A model generated the notes under the pieces. That model was given only the letters and a program-made list of their open reading frames with translations, had not been told where the DNA came from and ran no database searches. A stretch of 64,000 nucleotides of DNA from Labrys sp. KNU-23. GTDB taxonomy: Bacteria > Pseudomonadota > Alphaproteobacteria > Rhizobiales > Labraceae. The stretch spans positions 5,324,855 through 5,388,854 of the forward strand of contig NZ_CP043489.1 in assembly GCF_008330945.1 (NCBI RefSeq), given 5' to 3'. A program made the translations under genes and the position numbers. The stretch's first letter is position 1, and every line of letters starts with the position of its first letter. Below, piece by piece: positions 7,381 to 15,489 of this stretch.

Positions 7381-10182
7381 TCAGTTCTGCATGGCCTCCT
7401 GCTGGGCCTGGATCACGGTGGTCTTGGCCAGAGTCCGCTCCTCGGTACGAGCCAGGGCTTCCTCGCTGAAGATGCGGAAGCCGAGATCGGGGCGGTAGCC
7501 ATGGATCTCGTGCACGTCGAGGGCCGACATGAACTGCAGGATCTCCATGCTGATGACCTGGCCGGGCACTAGGATGGGGAACCCCGGCGGGTAGGGGATC
7601 ACGAAAAGGGCCGAGACCAGTTCGCGTCCCGCCTGGATCGCCCGCGAGGCCTCCATCATGTTCACATATTCGCAATTGCTGTCGTCATAGGACAGGAAGA
7701 ACGCGCTGCGGATATCGCCGTTGCGGGTCTGCGTGTTGCTGGCGAGATTGTCGCCGCGGAAGGCCCGATGGAAGCTGGAAAAATCCGGCAAGGGCGGATG
7801 CTCCAGAGTCAAGGACCGCACTTTCTTGGCATGGATGCGGCGCTCGATGCTGCTCATGTCGGCGGCACGGCGGTCAAGGTCCCGGGCAATCTTGACCAGC
7901 ACCTCGATCAGATAGGCCACCGCCGAGCGCGTCGAGCCGATATTGGTCATGAACAGGACGGTGTTACGCGAGGTCTTGTTGATCTGGATGCCGTATTTGT
8001 CCATCAACTCCTTGTTCTTGAAGGTGTCGCCGTCGAGGCCGGTGGCCCCGATCGCCAGCGTCGCCCGCGTCGGGTCGAGTGCGAATTCGTCGGTACGCCA
8101 GGCGAGCTCGAAATTGTTCCAGCCCGTCTCCTCGTTGAAATAACTCTCGACGCCTGATTCCCGGTGCTGCAGCGGCACGAGGTCGCCGACCGCCAGGAAA
8201 CGAAAATAGCGCTTGAGCAAAGGATGGGCCTGGACCTGGTCGCGCAGGTTCATGGCGAGTTCGAGCTGGCGCTGCACCAACTCGTAGCCCTCGAGTTCCA
8301 CCTGCCGCCGGCCGACATCGAGCGAGGCGAGGATCTGGTAGTTCGGCGAGGTCGAGGTATGGGTCATATAGGCTTCGTGGAAGGCTTCCTCCGCCTTGTC
8401 CCGGAAGTCCTGGTCCCAGACATGGATCATCGAGCCCTGGCGCAGGGCCGTCAGGGTCTTGTGAGTCGAGTGGGTGGCGTAGGCGCGGATACGCACCTTG
8501 TCGGGATCAGGGATCAGCTGCCGTTCGAGCAAAGCTTCTTCGTCATCCCAATTGACGCCGGCGCTGAACTCCTCGTAGCGCTTGGCATAGGCCGGATCCT
8601 TGAACATCTCGGTCAGGCGCGCCGCCGTGGCCATGGCCGTGCGCGGGCGATAGACCGGATGGCAGCGTGCGAAGGCGAACCAGGCCTCGTCCCACAGGAA
8701 GACCAGATCGGGCTTGATGGCCAGGCATTCCAGCATGACGCGTTCGACGTCGTAGACGATGCCGTCGAAGGTGCAGTTGGTCAACAGCACCATGCGGACG
8801 CGATCCAGCGTGCCGGCACGCTTGAAGGTCAGCAATTGCTCCTTGATGTGGCGGATCGGCACGGCGCCATACATCGAATATTGGTCGAGCGGATAGGAGT
8901 CGAGATAGGCGACCTGCGCGCCTGCCAGCACCAGCCCGTAATGGTGCGACTTGTGGCAGTTGCGATCGACCAGCACGATGTCATCCGGCCGCACCAGGGC
9001 CTGCACCACGATCTTGTTGCAGGTCGAGGTGCCATTGGTGGCGAAATAAGTGCGGCGGGCGCCGAAGGCGCGGGCAGCGTGTTCCTGGGCGATCTTCAAG
9101 GGCCCGACCGGATCGAGCAGGGAGTCCAGGCCGCCGGAAGTCGCCGAAGTCTCGGCCATGAACAGGTTCATGCCGTAGAATTGCGACAGGTCCCCGATCC
9201 AGCTGGAGTTGAGGATCGCCTTGCCGCGGGCCAGTGGCAAGGCATGGAACACGCCCGTCGGCTGCTTGGCATAGTCGCGCAGCGCATCGAAGAAGGGGGT
9301 GTGGTAGCGCTCGCCGACGCCCTGCATGATGGCGCCGTAGAGTTCGACATGGTCCTCTTCGCCGAAGAAGATGCGCTTGAACACTTCGCCGGCGGTCGCC
9401 GCAATATCCTCCACCTTCATGTCCGTGACCAGATAGAGGTCGAGTTCCGGACGCAATCGAGCGATCTGGCGGCCGAGCAGGGGACCACGCTCGAATTCGG
9501 GGATTGTTTCGATGCCGTCCTGAACACCGTCGAGGAAGCGGCGCAGCATGTCGTCGCTGTAGATCGAACGGAAAGGAAAGCCATGGCGGATCACCACCGC
9601 CTGCAGATTGAAGTTCACCAACGTCGCGATCAGGGCGTCTTCGAAACTGGGTACGATGACGATGTCGAAGATGAACTCATCCTCGGCATGGCGCTTGCGC
9701 TGAACACGCCGGCGCAGGGCAGCCTCTTCGCTGGCCGACATCTCGTCGACGATGAGCACCTCGAAATAGGGACGCGACAACTGCGCCTGACGTTCGCTTT
9801 CGGTCTCGATCTGCGAAGGCAGTTCACCTTCGCCATCGAGCGAGCTTGCTTCATGCCGATAGGTCCGGGCCACCAGCACGCGATGGATGCGGCGTGCGGT
9901 CTGATGCGCGCGAGCCAACTCGCCCCGCTCGATCCAGCTGCAGAGATCCGCGAAAACCCGCCCCCCCGGAAAAGCCCAATAGCTTTCGATCGGTGACAGG
10001 GCGGCAATCAACTCGTTGATGTGGCTCAGGCGGGACTGGCGTTCGGGATGGTCGAGGGGGAGGGCTACCAGTCGGCTCAGATCGTCGACAAGGCCGATCC
10101 AGCTTTCAGAGCGCATTTCCCAGACGCTGCGATGGCGGCTCAGAGAGTTCTTGCTTTTGTCGAACGAGGTCCCGGCATTCAT
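7381..10182 (-). CDS. Orn/Lys/Arg decarboxylase family protein, long form (933 aa)
   Basis: A PLP-dependent basic amino acid decarboxylase-like protein. It has a helical N-terminal extension of about 120 residues absent from the 710-750-aa enteric enzymes, a receiver-like wing domain (FEVLIVDEM... SFEDAL), the aspartate aminotransferase-fold core and the family C-terminal domain (YPPGFPILVPG). Core motifs are ATNGTSTCNK, DRNCHKSHHYG, WDEAWFAFARCHP and STHKTLTALRQGSMIH, whose lysine should carry PLP. The ATG at 10182 is preferred over an upstream TTG because GGAGG lies five bases before it. It would make a polyamine or agmatine-type amine and consume a proton; the substrate among Lys, Arg and Orn is unresolved. 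It is monocistronic. Confidence 0.85.
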   Translation of the reverse strand: MNAGTSFDKSKNSLSRHRSVWEMRSESWIGLVDDLSRLVALPLDHPERQSRLSHINELIAALSPIESYWAFPGGRVFADLCSWIERGELARAHQTARRIHRVLVARTYRHEASSLDGEGELPSQIETESERQAQLSRPYFEVLIVDEMSASEEAALRRRVQRKRHAEDEFIFDIVIVPSFEDALIATLVNFNLQAVVIRHGFPFRSIYSDDMLRRFLDGVQDGIETIPEFERGPLLGRQIARLRPELDLYLVTDMKVEDIAATAGEVFKRIFFGEEDHVELYGAIMQGVGERYHTPFFDALRDYAKQPTGVFHALPLARGKAILNSSWIGDLSQFYGMNLFMAETSATSGGLDSLLDPVGPLKIAQEHAARAFGARRTYFATNGTSTCNKIVVQALVRPDDIVLVDRNCHKSHHYGLVLAGAQVAYLDSYPLDQYSMYGAVPIRHIKEQLLTFKRAGTLDRVRMVLLTNCTFDGIVYDVERVMLECLAIKPDLVFLWDEAWFAFARCHPVYRPRTAMATAARLTEMFKDPAYAKRYEEFSAGVNWDDEEALLERQLIPDPDKVRIRAYATHSTHKTLTALRQGSMIHVWDQDFRDKAEEAFHEAYMTHTSTSPNYQILASLDVGRRQVELEGYELVQRQLELAMNLRDQVQAHPLLKRYFRFLAVGDLVPLQHRESGVESYFNEETGWNNFELAWRTDEFALDPTRATLAIGATGLDGDTFKNKELMDKYGIQINKTSRNTVLFMTNIGSTRSAVAYLIEVLVKIARDLDRRAADMSSIERRIHAKKVRSLTLEHPPLPDFSSFHRAFRGDNLASNTQTRNGDIRSAFFLSYDDSNCEYVNMMEASRAIQAGRELVSALFVIPYPPGFPILVPGQVISMEILQFMSALDVHEIHGYRPDLGFRIFSEEALARTEERTLAKTTVIQAQQEAMQN

Positions 10183-10194
10183 ATGTTCCTCCAA

Positions 10195-10568
10195 CGCATT
10201 ATCGTTATACTTTGTGATTTCTTCCGCGAGAGGTGGTAGCGGACATCATAGGTTGGCTTTTGAGAAATATGCTTTGGACTTGGCCCAAGCATATCCCTTC
10301 ATCAACCGCCGCGCCCGTCACGCATCGTCGAAGATACTGATCGGCTCAATTTCGATTCTGACGGCCAATCCTCCCTGGATCTCTTGATACTGGCAGGCAG
10401 CTTACAGTCACCGGGGTGTCGCACAAGCGGATTTCAGTGCGGATCCGAGCTATTTCATGCGAGACGAAGGGGTACTCGTTCGTCTTCCGCTCGGGCAGGT
10501 ACCATAGAACGGCGAGGACCTGGCCAATCCTCGGCCGCGCGGGAAAAGGAAAGAAAACGGATAGCGCC
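10195..10568. other. Divergent intergenic region, decarboxylase / methyltransferase
   Basis: This 374-nt stretch separates two divergent genes and holds no convincing ORF. The one structure seen is an inverted repeat at 10267-10294, ATATGCTTTGG-acttgg-CCCAAGCATAT, with ten of eleven pairs plus one wobble. It lies 85 nt upstream of the decarboxylase start and is a candidate operator. No clear sigma-70 boxes were recognised. Confidence 0.4.
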
Positions 10569-11375
10569 ATGCCTTCGACGATTGCCCGGACTGCCGGCAG
10601 GACTCTCTTCGGGGAGAACGCACTCGGCTATGCCGCTTTCCGGCCCGACTATCCCGATCGCATCTTCGAGATCCTCAAGACCCGGTGTGGAGCGGGCGAG
10701 GGCAAGGCCGTGTTCGAGATCGGGCCGGGAACCGGTCTGGCGACCGCCTCCTTGCTTGCCATGGGCTGCCGGGTGACGGGCGTCGAACCGGATGCGAGGT
10801 TGGCGGCCTTTCTCGTCGACAGCCAAGCCGCTTGTGCAGACAGGCTGTCCGTGCAGGTCGTTTCGTTCGAAGAGGCCGCCATGCCGCCCGCCTTCTTCGA
10901 TCTCGGCATTGCCGCGACCTCCCTGCACTGGATCGATCCCGGCCTGGCCTTGGCCAAGGCGTTCCGCCTCTTGCGGTCTGGAGGGCATTGGGCGATGTGG
11001 TGGAACATCTTCGGAGACCCGGATGAAGCCGACGCCTTCCATCAACGCACACACGCTCTGTTCGAGCGATTGCAGAAAAGCCCCTCACATGGTGATGGAA
11101 CGAAAGGGCATTTCGGCCTCGACAGCAAGAACCGTATTGCCGAGCTCGAACAGGCGGGTTTTCAGTCCATCATCGCCGAGGAAGTCCGCTGGCGCCCGGT
11201 CTTGAACAAGCAGCAAATCCTGGGGCTGACAGCCACCTTTTCCCCCGTCGTCCGCCTGCCGGAAATCGAACGCCAGGCGTTCCTCAACCGCATCGGAACC
11301 ATCGTCGACGAGGAGTTCGGGGGCAGGGTTGTGCGACATTTCATGACGGCCATCTATACGGCGAGGCGACCCTAG
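10569..11375 (+). CDS. Class I SAM-dependent methyltransferase
   Basis: A 268-aa Rossmann-fold methyltransferase. Motif I is FEIGPGTG (about residue 45), motif II ends in VTGVEPDARL, and the later motif LGIAATSLHWID with LRSGGHWAMWW matches the SAM methyltransferase_11 group. The start at 10569 begins MPSTIARTAGRTLFGENALGY, matching the usual 'F...A..Y...RP.YP' N-terminus; the longer open frame upstream has no such similarity. The methyl acceptor is unknown. It is a lone gene divergent from the decarboxylase. Confidence 0.8.
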   Translation: MPSTIARTAGRTLFGENALGYAAFRPDYPDRIFEILKTRCGAGEGKAVFEIGPGTGLATASLLAMGCRVTGVEPDARLAAFLVDSQAACADRLSVQVVSFEEAAMPPAFFDLGIAATSLHWIDPGLALAKAFRLLRSGGHWAMWWNIFGDPDEADAFHQRTHALFERLQKSPSHGDGTKGHFGLDSKNRIAELEQAGFQSIIAEEVRWRPVLNKQQILGLTATFSPVVRLPEIERQAFLNRIGTIVDEEFGGRVVRHFMTAIYTARRP

Positions 11376-11551
11376 GCGTCCGACCCGCCGTGGTCATTCG
11401 ACCATCCCCATGCCTCTTCCCGGCAATCAGCTTGCCGCGACGCCGACCTGGTGCTTGAAAAAGCTTCTGGAAACAGTCCGGCGGAGCGCATCAACGGCTC
11501 TCCGCTCCATCGTTCCCCCATTGTCACGACAGATTGCTGCAGGGGTCACCA

Positions 11552-12232
11552 ATGAGTATGTCCGTTCCTTTTTCGGCCGTTTTGTTCGATGCTTACGGCA
11601 CATTGCTTGATCTTGGTTTCATCACAGAAAAGGCAGAAGAGGCTTTTCCTGGTCATGGCACCCAGCTCTCCACGCTCTGGCGCGACAAGCAGCTCAACTA
11701 CACCTGGCTGCGTACGATCAGCGAAAACTACGCCGATTTCGCCATGGTCACGGCCGATGCCCTGGATTATTCGATCGAGCGGCTCGGGCTGGCAGCCTCT
11801 CGCCAAAAGCGGGACGAATTGCTGGCCGCTTACTGGTCCCTGCCGAGCTTTCCGGAAGCGCGCGCTGCCCTGGTGCATCTCGGGCAGAAGGGGGTGCGGC
11901 TCGGCATCCTCTCGAACGGCACGCCGGCCATGCTCGAAGCGGCCTTGCGGTCGTCCGGCCTCGATGGCCTCTTCGACGATGTCCTCAGTGTCGATGCGGC
12001 CGGTTGCTACAAGACGGCGAGGGCTGCCTATCAATTGGGAACCACCCGATTGACACTGCCGCCCGAGCGCATCCTCTTCGTCTCATCCAATGGCTGGGAT
12101 ATCTGCGGCGCAACCTGGTTCGGCTATCGCACCTATTGGGTAAACCGCGCCAGACAACCAACGGAAAGATTAGGCGTTTCTGCCTATGCCACCGGCGAGA
12201 GCCTGAAGGAGCTCGCGGCCCTGTTCGCTTAG
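11552..12232 (+). CDS. Haloacid dehalogenase, type II (HAD superfamily)
   Basis: A 226-aa HAD hydrolase. The nucleophile motif is FDAYGTLLD near residue 13 (DAYGT is typical of L-2-haloacid dehalogenases rather than phosphatases, which have DxDGT). Motif II is ILSNGTPAML, and motif III/IV is FVSSNGWDICGATWFG. The length fits the family (220-230 aa). It would replace a halogen on 2-haloalkanoates with hydroxyl, with inversion at C2. The ATG at 11552 was chosen over an upstream TTG because the conserved region starts directly after it. No halide transporter or regulator adjoins it. Confidence 0.85.
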   Translation: MSMSVPFSAVLFDAYGTLLDLGFITEKAEEAFPGHGTQLSTLWRDKQLNYTWLRTISENYADFAMVTADALDYSIERLGLAASRQKRDELLAAYWSLPSFPEARAALVHLGQKGVRLGILSNGTPAMLEAALRSSGLDGLFDDVLSVDAAGCYKTARAAYQLGTTRLTLPPERILFVSSNGWDICGATWFGYRTYWVNRARQPTERLGVSAYATGESLKELAALFA

Positions 12233-12265
12233 GGCTAGGGTTGCAGTTCTCATTCGAAGGAACTT

Positions 12266-12346
12266 GGAGTGTCAGCCTCCTGGCTGACATCGTGAAAACG
12301 AAGCGCTTTCCGGTGAGTCGGATGTCAGCCAGGAGGCTGACACTCC
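12266..12346. repeat. 26-bp inverted repeat with self-palindromic arms
   Basis: Arms at 12266-12291 and 12321-12346 are perfect 26-nt reverse complements separated by 29 nt. Each arm contains its own hairpin, TGTCAGCC-tcct-GGCTGACA or its complement with one end base changed. The unit can therefore fold as one long stem or as two short ones. It lies between the convergent dehalogenase and RND permease genes, 34 nt after the first stop and 36 nt from the second, so it may also terminate transcription. Confidence 0.8.
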
Positions 12347-12381
12347 GCATAGAACGCCTTCATGCAGGAGCAGATGTCGTG

Positions 12382-15300
12382 CTAACCGGAGCTTGACGCC
12401 TGCACGGTCGTTCCTGCCGGCCGCTGCGGCTTGACGCTCCAGCGGCGGTGAAGGCGCGACAGCATCAAATAGATCACCGGGGTGGTATAGAGCGTGAGGA
12501 TCTGGCTGACGATCAGGCCCCCGACAATGGTGACACCGAGCGGGCGGCGCAGCTCCGTGCCGGGACCGGTCGCCAGGATCAGGGGCAGCGCTCCCAATAT
12601 GGCGGCAAGCGTGGTCATCAGGATCGGCCGGAACCGCACCAGGCATGCCTCGAAGATAGCCTCACTGGAGCTGAGATTGCGGTCACGCTCGGCTTCCAAG
12701 GCAAAATCCACCAGCATGATGCCGTTCTTCTTGACGATGCCGATCAGCAGGATGATGCCGATGAAGGCGACGATCGTCAGTTCCATATTGGCGAAATGCA
12801 GGGCGAGCAGGCCGCCCAGTCCCGCCGAGGGCAGGGTCGAGAGAATGGTGAGCGGGTGCGCCAGGCTCTCATAGAGAACGCCGAGCACGATGTAGACGGC
12901 CAGCAGGGCCGCCAGGATCAGCAGAGGCTGGCTTGATCCGGATTGGGCCGCCTGCTTGGCATCGCCTGCAAATTCCCCTCTGATATCGGCGGGCAGGTGC
13001 ATGCCGGCCACCGCGGCCTCGATGGCATCCGAGGCGTCCTGGATCTTGGTGCCCGGCGCGAGATTGTAGGAGAGGGTAATGGCCGGATATTGTCCCTGAT
13101 GATTGACCTGCTGTGGCGCGAGCCCGCGTTCCACATAGGCGACCGCCGAGAGCGGCACCAGGCCAGAACGGCCGGGCACATAGAGGCCCGTCATGTCGCT
13201 GGGGTCGCGACTGCGCTCGGGCGATGCGGCGAGCACCACGCGATATTGATTGCGCTGGGTGTAGATCGTCGAGATCTGCCGTTGCGAAAACGCATTGTTG
13301 AGGGCGCTATCGATCGATGTGATGGCCACGCCGAGGCGGGCGGCTGCCTCGCGGTCGATGACAAGCTTGGCCTGCAAGCCATTGCGCTGCCTGTCGGAAT
13401 TGACATCCGTCAAACCCGGAACCGTCTTCAGTCTCTCCATCACCTTCGGCGCCCACTCGACCAGCAGGTCGGAGTCACCAGACCAGAGCGTATACTGGTA
13501 TTGCGACTGCGATTGGCGCCCGCCCGCGGAGACGTCCTGCGGCGAGAACATGAACACGTTGAGCCCGGCAACCGTGCGCACGCTCTTGCGCAATTGCGCG
13601 ATGACATCCTCGGTGGAGGGGCGCCGGTCCGGGGGGAGCAAGGAAATGCTGAGCTGGCCGGAATTGGTGCCGCCGAAGGGGCTCGAGCCGATGGAGGAAC
13701 CGACCCCGGTGACATAGGGATTGCGTTGGATGATCGCCGCGACCTGACGCTGCCAGACCACCACGGCGTCGTAGGATGCATCCGAGGAAGCTTGAGAAAA
13801 ACCTTGAATGAATCCGCCATCATCTTGAGGCACCAGGGACTTCGGCAAAGCGTAGTAGAGCCAGCCGGTGCCGAAGACCGTGGCGAAGATGACCAGCAGC
13901 GTCAGGAAGCCGTGATTGAGCACGCCGCGCAGGCTGGCACCATAGAGGTTCACGACCCGCTGCAAGGCCCCTTCGACCAGGCGATCGAACGGCCCTTGTC
14001 GCACGCCAACACTCTCACGACCACGATGAGCCAGGATCATAGGCGTCAGGGTGAGGGAGATCACCGTCGAGGCGATCACCGCAAAAGCCAGCGTCATCGC
14101 GAATTCGAACAGGAACTTGCCGGTAATCCCTCCAGCAAAGAGCAAGGGAATGAAGACGGCCAGGAGCGACAGACTGATCGACACCACGGTGAAGCCGATC
14201 TGCCGGGCGCCGTCGATGGCGGCCTGCAGGGGCGGCAGGCCGGCCTCACGCTTGGCGTGCACGTTTTCGACCATGACGATGGCGTCATCGACAACGAAAC
14301 CGACCGAGACGACCAGCGCCATCAGCGAAAGATTGTCGATGGAGAAATCGGCGAGCCACATTGCTCCGAAGGTAGCGGCGAGCGACAGCGGCACGGTGAC
14401 GCCGGCCGCCAGGACCGGCGTCGAGCGGCGAAGAAAGACGAAGACGACCAGCACGACCAGGATGACGGAGGCCATCAGCGTCCATTGCATGTCGTCGACG
14501 CTGGCTCGGATGGTGGTGGTGCGGTCGGTCAGGATGTCGATATCGATTCCGGCCGGAATGCGCGCCTTCAGAATCGGCAATAATGCCTTGATGGCATTGA
14601 CGGTTTCGATGACGTTGCCATTGGCTTCCTTGGTGATGTTGAGGAGGATGGCCGGCTTGCCATTATAGCTCGCGCTGGAGTTGAGGTTGCGGACGCCGCG
14701 TTCCACCGTGGCTATGTCACCCAGGCGTACCGCGGTGCCATTGCCAGAACGGATGATGATGGAAGCATAATCCTCGGGCGCGGACATCTGGCCGCTGGTA
14801 CCGAGCGCCATGACGATGTCGGGGCCGTCCAGGGAACCAAGCGGACTGATGGCGTTGGCCGCTACGATCGCCTGGCGCACCGCCTCCATCGACAGGCCCA
14901 TGGCGGCGATGCGATCGGGATTGAGCGTGACCCGGATGGCCGGCTGATCGGCACCGCTGACTGCGACCTCTCCCACTCCGTCGACCTGGGAAATGCGCTG
15001 CACGATCACGCTGTCGGCGGCATCGAACATGTCGCTGGCGCCGACGGTGTCCGAGGTCATCGCCAGAATCAGGATCGGACGGGCATTGGGGTTGAACTTG
15101 CGGAAGGAGGGCGCGGTAGACAGATCAGACGGCAGGTCGGATGCCGCGGCATTGATGGCGGCCTGCACATCCTGTGCCGCGCTGTCGACGTCGCGGGCGA
15201 TGTCGAACTGGATGATGATGAGAGTCGAGCCAAGGGACGAGCGTGAGGTGATCTCGGTCACGCCGGCGATCGAGCCGAGCTTGCGTTCCAGCGGCGCCGC

Positions 15301-15489
15301 GACGCTGGCAGCCATGGTCGAAGGGTCAGCGCCGGGACGGCTCGCCGTCACCACGATGGTCGGCAGGTCGATGGCCGGCAGGCTCGAGACCGGCAATTGA
15401 CGATAGGCGGCGAGCCCCACCAGCAACAGGCCCATCGCCAGCAGGATGGTGCCGATCGGCCTGCGGATGAAGGGCTCGGAGATGCTCAT
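12382..15489 (-). CDS. RND multidrug efflux permease, MdtC/MuxC-like
   Basis: A 1035-aa inner-membrane proton/drug antiporter of the HAE1 RND family with the usual 12-helix, two-large-loop plan. The proton-relay aspartates appear in GFVVDDAIVMVENV in TM4, and the repeat-end motifs GGIVVSQ-like (GGLIVSQILTLYTTPVIYL) are at the C-terminus. Its start codon overlaps the stop of the upstream permease gene by four bases (15486-15489), so the two are translationally coupled. In E. coli the MdtB and MdtC permeases form one mixed trimer with MdtA; the same is likely here. Exported compounds cannot be predicted. Confidence 0.9.
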   Translation of the reverse strand: MSISEPFIRRPIGTILLAMGLLLVGLAAYRQLPVSSLPAIDLPTIVVTASRPGADPSTMAASVAAPLERKLGSIAGVTEITSRSSLGSTLIIIQFDIARDVDSAAQDVQAAINAAASDLPSDLSTAPSFRKFNPNARPILILAMTSDTVGASDMFDAADSVIVQRISQVDGVGEVAVSGADQPAIRVTLNPDRIAAMGLSMEAVRQAIVAANAISPLGSLDGPDIVMALGTSGQMSAPEDYASIIIRSGNGTAVRLGDIATVERGVRNLNSSASYNGKPAILLNITKEANGNVIETVNAIKALLPILKARIPAGIDIDILTDRTTTIRASVDDMQWTLMASVILVVLVVFVFLRRSTPVLAAGVTVPLSLAATFGAMWLADFSIDNLSLMALVVSVGFVVDDAIVMVENVHAKREAGLPPLQAAIDGARQIGFTVVSISLSLLAVFIPLLFAGGITGKFLFEFAMTLAFAVIASTVISLTLTPMILAHRGRESVGVRQGPFDRLVEGALQRVVNLYGASLRGVLNHGFLTLLVIFATVFGTGWLYYALPKSLVPQDDGGFIQGFSQASSDASYDAVVVWQRQVAAIIQRNPYVTGVGSSIGSSPFGGTNSGQLSISLLPPDRRPSTEDVIAQLRKSVRTVAGLNVFMFSPQDVSAGGRQSQSQYQYTLWSGDSDLLVEWAPKVMERLKTVPGLTDVNSDRQRNGLQAKLVIDREAAARLGVAITSIDSALNNAFSQRQISTIYTQRNQYRVVLAASPERSRDPSDMTGLYVPGRSGLVPLSAVAYVERGLAPQQVNHQGQYPAITLSYNLAPGTKIQDASDAIEAAVAGMHLPADIRGEFAGDAKQAAQSGSSQPLLILAALLAVYIVLGVLYESLAHPLTILSTLPSAGLGGLLALHFANMELTIVAFIGIILLIGIVKKNGIMLVDFALEAERDRNLSSSEAIFEACLVRFRPILMTTLAAILGALPLILATGPGTELRRPLGVTIVGGLIVSQILTLYTTPVIYLMLSRLHRRWSVKPQRPAGTTVQASSSG

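Noticed and set aside
8164..9996. 610-aa open frame on the plus strand
   Set aside because: It mirrors the decarboxylase gene, whose PLP motifs are unmistakable.
12943..14583. 546-aa open frame on the plus strand
   Set aside because: It is antisense to the RND permease; composition is that of a GC-rich shadow frame.
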